Shown here one piece after another: positions 57,815-64,000 of a DNA stretch of 64,000 nucleotides. Positions within the stretch are counted from its first letter, which is position 1. The number at the start of each line of letters is the position of its first letter. Source of the DNA: Toxorhynchites rutilus septentrionalis (Eukaryota; Arthropoda; Insecta; Diptera; Culicidae); assembly GCF_029784135.1 (NCBI RefSeq), contig NC_073746.1, forward strand, positions 108,470,661 to 108,534,660, given 5' to 3'. The notes below the pieces were generated by a model. It had not been told where the DNA came from and did not search any database. It saw only the letters and a list, made by a program, of their open reading frames with translations. The position numbers and the translations under genes are program-made.

Positions 57815-58030
57815 TTGTTTTGTTATCACTCGATATCCCCATCTTGTTCGGCTAAACCTTTCTGTTTAGCGATTGCGTTTGCCACTCGCCACAGCTTTCA
57901 CAGTTGGAAAATTTCTTCCCATCCAGCTTTGTGACATGTTGTACAGTAAATTACATTCAATGCGACGTGCCGAAGCGCCACTCAGTGTTGCATTGGAGGC
58001 GATTTTAACCTGTAATTGAACATTTGCGAT
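57815..58030 (-). pseudogene. Repeated 3' tail of the H2A-type unit, third copy
   Basis: Near-identical to 55600-55800. It includes the TTCGGCTAAACCTTTCTGTT and CATCCAGCTTTGTGACATGT stretches. Confidence 0.7.
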
Positions 58031-58381
58031 GACAGTGGTACAGTGTCGATTTTCAATGTGGGGTCATAATTTGGATCTCTATGTTTACAAAAATGTCCAA
58101 CTAAATAAGTCGCATTACATGTCCGTCCAATTAGCTAAATGTCGAACTAATAGTAAATTACTGTACTTTCAATCTGGAAACAATTTAAGAATTGGTAAAA
58201 ATTGAATAATCAGGAAAGTCCCCAACTATCAATAAGCTCAGAACAACTGCCAAATTCACATACTCATCAGATCCTGGCAAACAAATTATGAAAAAATCAA
58301 TTTGTGTTTTATTATTATTTTGGATAATGTTTTAGAAAGCATTGAACTGTATTTCCTAAACTCTTTTTTGGAAGATTTAAT

Positions 58382-58840
58382 GGCCCTGAAAAGCGCCTTG
58401 TTTTATGGAATGGTTCCAATTTAGAAAACTTAGTACTCGTGGTTTTGAAAAAAATCATTTCGAACGCCCTTGATGCCGCCTTGTTCTGGATTTGCCACCA
58501 AAGCAGTTTGTATAAAGAACAAACTTTTTTCTTCTGCTACCTGATGCCGTTTTGCGATTGCGTTTGCCACTCGCCACTCGCTGCAACTGCCTGTTGTCTT
58601 GATGTCCACCGAACCGAATGTGTTCTGTTCCGAATGCGGGTTTTCTTATCGTCGCGAGCAGCTTTACCAGCCAACTCGATTACTTCGGCGGCCGAAACTA
58701 TATAACGCCGGCTAGGTAGACTGGTGCACTGGTACTAACGCGCTCGGCCTAGCTACCCTTGCGGGGAACTTCAGATCAACACGGTTCGAGCGGGATTTTG
58801 CCTTTCCCTTCACTTTTCCTCCTTTGCCATGTCCAACCAT
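58382..58840 (-). pseudogene. Histone H2A relic, copy C
   Basis: ATG at 58840 opens MVGHGKGGKVKGKAKSRSNR, matching the H2A N-terminal tail. About 18 bases around the FPVGRIHR region are deleted. A stop follows in the frame that should read APVYLAGVI. AARDDKKTRI-like sequence is visible in a shifted frame, and an imperfect stem-loop ends the unit (58382-58397). It is the least damaged N-terminus among the copies but still a pseudogene. It is mirrored at 63752-64000. Confidence 0.88.
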
Positions 58841-59363
58841 GGCTGCTTGTGTTGGTTTGTTGATCTGATGTGATGCGAAACGATGTGGTGTACGGTTTCG
58901 ATGAGAATGATCGTTACGGCAGCGGAGCGGGGATTTTTAAGCTGACTGGCTGGCTCGAGAATTACGCATGTGTGAGACTGCGACCAATGTTTCGTTCATT
59001 TTTTTCTTTTTCCTTTCTAATCGTGCTTCATTCTATTTCGCTGCTGCTCTGGTTGCCCGTTTTGGTCGGTACGATTTGAGGAGCACAAAATGGACCAATC
59101 AAAAATGGGCACATAGTGCATTTGGACAATGCTTGATATTTCACAATTATTCAATTATTTATCTCAAGAAAAATGAAATGTTATTCGTAATGATAGATGC
59201 GTAGATATATTTCCTATCAATTGATGCAAAAACCTTTGCGATCTATTGAGAAATGCTCGAGTTATAAGCGTTCCAAATCTTGCATTTTTTCCTACTTGTT
59301 CAGTGCCTAGATTTCCATTTCACCCCCTATATCTTCCGGTTAGACGTAGTCCTACGTCAAAAG
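58592..59363 (+). repeat. Left arm of near-perfect inverted duplication
   Basis: Base for base this arm pairs with 63229-64000 (coordinate sums are constant at 122592, so there are no net indels). I see about four or five mismatches in 772 bases. It contains most of H2A copy C, its upstream region and, from 59095, the terminal ~265 bases of a TTGACGTAGG-family element ending at 59360. Confidence 0.95.
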
Positions 59364-61122
59364 TAACAAGTATATAACACGTAAACATTTTATATATCGA
59401 ATGAAGTGTTTATCATACCATTTCGTTCAGTTGTTTAGGAGCTATTAACGCTCAAAATCTCGGTCTCCGGTGTAACGCTTTTGTTTTCGAAACTTTGATT
59501 TTACACCCCGGTATAGAAATGATTAAAAATGGTTGGAAATAGAGATTAAAACCTACAACCTTTGCATCGATGAACCTCCAACAAACCATTTGCTCCGTTC
59601 GAACATTTAAAAATGTAATGCCAAGCAATTGAACATGAGCTTAAAAACACTGGCAGCATATGCTCATTTTGGTAGTCCGCCATGTGTTGCTGCTTTGCAG
59701 TTGAATAAATGTTTTCAAATCGTTTCTTTGGCATATTACACAGGTAAACATCGATGGTTGAACAAAAGCTTCAGTTTGGTCTAAAAAAGCTTCTGTACAA
59801 CGTATAGTTCAGCTTATTGTCTTATCGAGCAAAATAGTACTGAGTGCGACCATTATTAAACCAATTAATTTCATTAAAGCTAAAGAACAGTTCGTGTCGG
59901 TAGGGCAAAGTGTAAATAGTCGAATAGAAGATATATTTCAGTCTTAAATTGCATCTGTTCGCGCCCCAACATGTCCTGACATGTCTGCTTTCCGCGCTAA
60001 GCAGAAAGTTTTGGAAATATGACGCGAACAAAGCCGAAACGCATGCCCCGCCCGATCGACATCACCGACAGTGGGGGAGAAAGAGAGAAAATCTCCGAAC
60101 GTCGTATGTGTATGTAGAGAAAGTGTGTAAATATATCCTTTAATTCAATCTCATTCCATATCCAACCACCAACAAGTGTAGATCCAATTCCATATTATAC
60201 CGTGTTAATAAAAACTGTAAAAAGCCAAAAACATCAACTAGTTCTTTAATTAGCAAATCATCATCCTGATTCCACCGGAGAACCAGCAACCATCCAGAAG
60301 GAAGTGCCAAAAAGTGATACAGTCCACTTGTGATCGAGGTGGTTCTGTTAACGTGCTTGTGGAACCAATCCGTCCTTTCAACGGACATGAAAGTTTGCTA
60401 GTGTCCTTCCACAAGTGCTTAAGCGGAACGCTCGCTCCCCCACCATCATCTGGCACTGCCTTCATAGAATCTGTTCTGCTTTTTCATGAGTTTTATCCAG
60501 CTAAATATAAATGGTTGAACAAAAACTTCAATTTGGTCTGAATAAGCTTTTATACAACATATAGTCCAGCATATCGTCTTATTAAACACTCAATACTATT
60601 GTTCGACCATATTCATCTTATTGGTTGCGTTCAAAATCGACTCGACCAACTTTTTGGTTTTTTTGCAAACCATACTCCAATTCCAAGAGCGAGCTTTGAA
60701 CTGAGAAACTTTTTTTTCTTTCTGTATTATAGTGACCTTTAACCCTTTTGGCTGGTTCGTCACTTCACTTCCATTTCATAATAATATCGGGAGTGACAAT
60801 TGAACTCGTGACCTTTAGCGTGAGAGGTATGGATATTACCACTACACCAGATCGCCTCCTCAACTGAGAAACATCCGATGCAGTGCTTGGAAATATCTGT
60901 TTCACATCAATATTTTCAGCTGAATTTCCGACCACATTCGATCATTATACCATTGCATTCGGGATACCGAAAATGAACCAACGCCAAACCTCACAATCAC
61001 AGCAAGCCACTCACAGTTGATTCATCCAGTTTCGTTCATTCTCTCTTTCGTTCTGTTCTGCGTTCACGGAATGTCATCAAAAGGAAATGTCCCCAGTTTT
61101 CTTATTCATTGATATTAATATA
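59364..61122. other. Spacer with a direct repeat pair
   Basis: Unique DNA between the duplicated arms. A ~85-base block with TGGTTGAACAAAA, TTCAGTTTGGTCT and TATAGTTCAGCTTATTGTCTTAT at 59752-59835 is repeated at 60505-60590. Frames at 60140-60465 (minus) and 60314-60541 (plus) match no family. A family 2 SINE lies at 60716-60870. Confidence 0.45.
60716..60870 (-). mobile_element. tRNA-derived SINE, family 2, minus strand
   Basis: Inverse of 10277-10432: TATTATAGTGACC, GGCTGGTTCGTCACTT, TCGGGAGTGACAATTGAACTC and CCACTACACCAGATCGCC all match. Diverged by eye about 10-15 percent. Confidence 0.8.
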
Positions 61123-62086
61123 GGGTAAATGATCTTGGTTTGTCCGGTCGAAAATATGATCATGGTTTGCCCACTTTTTTGAATGCTCTAATTCAGCGCT
61201 CCTGTGTCAAAAAGGCCTTCGAATGTTTCGAAACATATAAATGAAATTGCCTTTTACATGATTTATAGTAGTTTGATAGTATATTTTTACGAAACCAAAT
61301 GTTTTAAAGGATTATAAAATACACCTTCTATTTGTGTCAATGCGCCCCTCATACGAGCTAACTTTTAATCGATCACCAGATGATTATTTGGCACGTATTC
61401 AGACCTTTTCTGGATTACAACACTTATAAATATTGTAAACATCATGCTTGCTCACCATTTGTATCGGATTTACATAGCTAAACCATTAAATTAACGCATT
61501 TTGATGAACTCAATTCTGATCATGAGTTGTCCAATTCAATAATGTTGTTTTGTCCACATGATTTTTATGGCAACCGCTTGACGCGCTGCAGTTTGTTTAT
61601 GTTTGTTTATGGTGTGCTTCGCGCATAGCAGAAGTATGGTTTTTCTGTGTTGATTGTGTTGAGGTGAACACTTCTAAAATGCCCAAGAAAAGGCAATATT
61701 CTGAAGAAAGCCTAAATTATAAATGAATCAATATGATGACAGTAAACTCAAGCAATGATAAATGCAACATCTAATTGTGAATTCGAATGTTTTCATTCAA
61801 AAATGGAGATTTCTAAATCGGACAAACCATGATCATTTTTTTGGGCAAACCATGATTAGAGGTGGTCAAACCATGATCATAATTCTTCTTTAAGGAAAAT
61901 CGTTAAAAAACATAAAAATTTGAATAATTTCAACACCTTATGGTAGTATTAGCAACTAGAGACTTGGGGCTTTTCAACAAACCCAAACTCGTATCGATTA
62001 TGTGTGATTTCCATGAAGAAAAATCGATTTGCATTTGCTAGTTGCGTAAAAACACCCCAAATTGGACAAACCAAGATCATTTACCC
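61123..62086. mobile_element. TIR element with GGGTAAATGATC ends, copy 2
   Basis: It starts GGGTAAATGATCTTGGTTTG after TA and ends with the complement before TA. The 964 bases are collinear with 1952-2884 (CCACTTTTTTGAATGCTCTA, ATGCTTGCTCACCATTTGTATC, CGCTGCAGTTTGTTTATG). It carries the same internal ACAAACCATGATCA repeats. There is no transposase. Confidence 0.85.
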
Positions 62087-63228
62087 TACCTGCTCATTCA
62101 CTATCAGCATCGTTCTCGGATACTGACGAAACGGAGAAATTCGTTGAGGAAGATAACGAAGTACAGAATGCTCATAATAGTGACAACAAATTAAATTGTG
62201 GAAGCATGCAAGGTTTCCGTTTCAGTTAAAATGCTTTCATTTAGTGAATATGCAATTCCAATTCCACTTGCCAGAAATGCTTCGAAAGACTCCAATTCCG
62301 TGTAAAAAAATACCGTCTTGACTCAAATTTCGAACATTTAATTTTTGACTCAAATTCCGAACACCAACATAAAATGGTGTTGTCCAAGACACGACGGCAA
62401 TGGGAATATTTCGAGCTTCCTTTTTCAAACGGATCAAACTGTGCTATAGAATTAGCGAATGATATTGCCAGCTTTGGCTGACGAAGTTTGCATTCACTAC
62501 TCGGATCGATTCTGCAGAATGCTTCCTCGCCATCCAAGTATATGCAATCCTTAAGGGTGATTACACATTATCCGGTTTCAGCCGGACCGGTTTCAAAAAG
62601 CACCGCTGGGTTTGGACGGATAATCGGATAACAATGTGAAAAAGACCTCGCGCTACACAAAACCGTGCATCTCTCACATACACATACGTGCATTTATTTA
62701 TATAGTGGATTGACAGATAAACATTGCTGCAAATACTCCTGCTACATGCAGCCGTCTGCATACAGAAAACCTTGAAAACACGGCTGCTGCAGCAATTACG
62801 AGTCTTCTCAAATTTGCGTTCCTTTGGAGAGTATATACGGCCGTGTTAAAATGTGGCACACCAGGAACACGGCGGTTCTTGCGAAAATGACGCGCACCCT
62901 GCATCAGAACGGTATTATTACCGATAGGTGCGATCGAGCGGTCGAAGGTGTGAATCTTCTCGCCCCATTTCAGAATACAATTGCAATGACAAATAAATTT
63001 TAAAGTCCAGTTGCGGTGTATTTATCCATACGCTAAATTGTTTTATTTCCAAACTTACACAAAGAGTATTATTCAATCCATACGCTCTGTTGCCACATAT
63101 TTCCAATAGAATTTGAATGAACCAATAAAAAACATTTCGTAAGCTAAGGGCACTACTCAATTATTTATTCACTTCCTGTGATTTTCTTAGAATTTGCCTA
63201 CGAGATAATCCATCTATTCTAGAGTGTC
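62087..63228. other. Unique DNA with unexplained open frames
   Basis: A minus-strand frame at 62537-62241 (98 codons) and one at 62904-62698 (68 codons, RHFRKNRRVPGVPHF) are longer than the local average but match no family I can name. 62570-62960 is GC-richer. Nothing else recognised. Confidence 0.3.
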
Positions 63229-64000
63229 TTTTTGACGTAGGACTACGTCTAACCGGAAGATATAGGGGGTGAAATGGAAATCTAGGCACTGAACAAGTAG
63301 GAAAAAATGCAAGATTTGGAACGCTTATAACTCGAGCATTTCTCAATAGATCGCAAAGGTTTTTGCATCAATTGATAGGAAATATATCTACGCATCTATC
63401 ATTACGAATAACATTTCATTTTTCTTGAGATAAATAATTGAATAATTGTGAAATATCAAGCATTGTCCAAATGCACTATGTGCCCATTTTTGATTGGTCC
63501 ATTTTGTGCTCCTCAAATCGTACCGACCAAAACGGGCAACCAGAGCAGCAGCGAAATAGAATGAAGCACGATTGGAAAGGAAAAAGAAAAAAATGAACGA
63601 AACATTGGTCGCAGTCTCACACATGCGTAATTCTCGAGCCAGCCAGTCAGCTTAAAAATCCCCGCTCCGCTGCCGTAACGATCATTCTCATCGAAACCGT
63701 ACACCACATCGTTTCGCATCACATCAGATCAACAAACCAACACAAACAGCCATGGTTGGACATGGCAAAGGAGGAAAAGTGAAGGGAAAGGCAAAATCCC
63801 GCTCGAACCGTGTTGATCTGGAGTTCCCCGCAAGGGTAGCTAGGCCGAGCGCGTTAGTACCAGTGCACCAGTCCACCTAGCCGGCGTTATATAGTTTCGG
63901 CCGCCGAAGTAATCGAGTTGGCTGGTAAAGCTGCTCGCGACGATAAGAAAACCCGCATTCGGAACAGAACACATTCGGTTCGGTGGACATCAAGACAACA
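63229..64000 (-). repeat. Right arm of near-perfect inverted duplication
   Basis: Reverse complement of 58592-59363. It runs into the window edge, so the true arm is longer. It includes the TTGACGTAGGACTACGTCTA end at 63232 and the histone region. Confidence 0.95.
63752..64000 (+). pseudogene. Histone H2A relic, copy D, cut by window edge
   Basis: Mirror of copy C. ATG at 63752 opens MVGHGKGGKVKGKAKSRSNR, then the same ~18-base deletion, a TAG stop in the AERV..APVHL region, and RNRT after an AARDDKKTRI block in a shifted frame. It shares copy C's lesions, so the duplication happened after H2A had already decayed. Confidence 0.9.

Noticed and set aside
58870..59204. Frames repeated identically at 63388-63722
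   Set aside because: Their repetition is due to the inverted duplication of non-coding DNA upstream of H2A copies C and D, not to coding conservation.

Overview
The window is repeat-saturated, AT-rich nuclear DNA of an insect, most likely a mosquito with a large transposon-rich genome. The case rests on the transposon repertoire: a DD37E Tc1/mariner element of the type known from mosquitoes, tRNA-derived SINEs, PHD-finger non-LTR retrotransposons, piggyBac and DD41D relics, hAT elements and many TIR or foldback elements. There is no bacterial-style gene content. I found no complete, clearly functional host protein-coding gene. Short open frames are nearly all chance or transposon frames.

Layout. 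1-1950: unique DNA with a possible non-coding 5' exon. 1952-7700: a nest of an internally repetitive TIR element, a Tc1-type MITE, a Helitron-like element, a SINE and a 1.9 kb element with TTGACGTAGAACTACG ends. 9668-12545: a related element interrupted by a 2042 bp hAT element with a perfect 8 bp target duplication. That hAT element carries a decayed, internally deleted copy of the RFC3 gene (replication factor C subunit). 12812-13705: a related element made largely of ~115 bp tandem repeats. 15966-18500: another TIR element, a tandem-repeat block and a long hairpin. 18546-23430: a broken non-LTR retrotransposon on the minus strand. 27547-37480: Helitron-like, mariner, SINE, hAT-MITE and foldback elements, ending in a nearly intact DD37E transposon with one in-frame stop. 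39370-41124: a DD41D mariner relic joined to a piggyBac relic. 42000-43400: GC-richer unique DNA that may be a host promoter and 5' exon. 43550-46480: a large nested inverted-repeat element. 49618-50731: a second DD41D copy. 51391-52290: an RNase H fragment of another non-LTR element.

54.8-59 kb and 63.75-64 kb hold a decayed tandem array of histone genes. It has four H2A relics, replication-type histone 3' stem-loops, TATA boxes and possible H3-like tails in convergent orientation. One array unit is interrupted by a ~930 bp element whose empty counterpart is present in the next unit, so its termini can be read directly. The last H2A relic and its flank are repeated in near-perfect inverted orientation at the right edge of the window (58592-59363 against 63229-64000).

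The most interesting items are the RFC3-carrying hAT element, the decayed histone array with its inverted duplication, and a group of apparently non-autonomous element families with shared terminal modules or internally repeated recognition-like motifs. All calls are from reading the sequence. No database search was possible.
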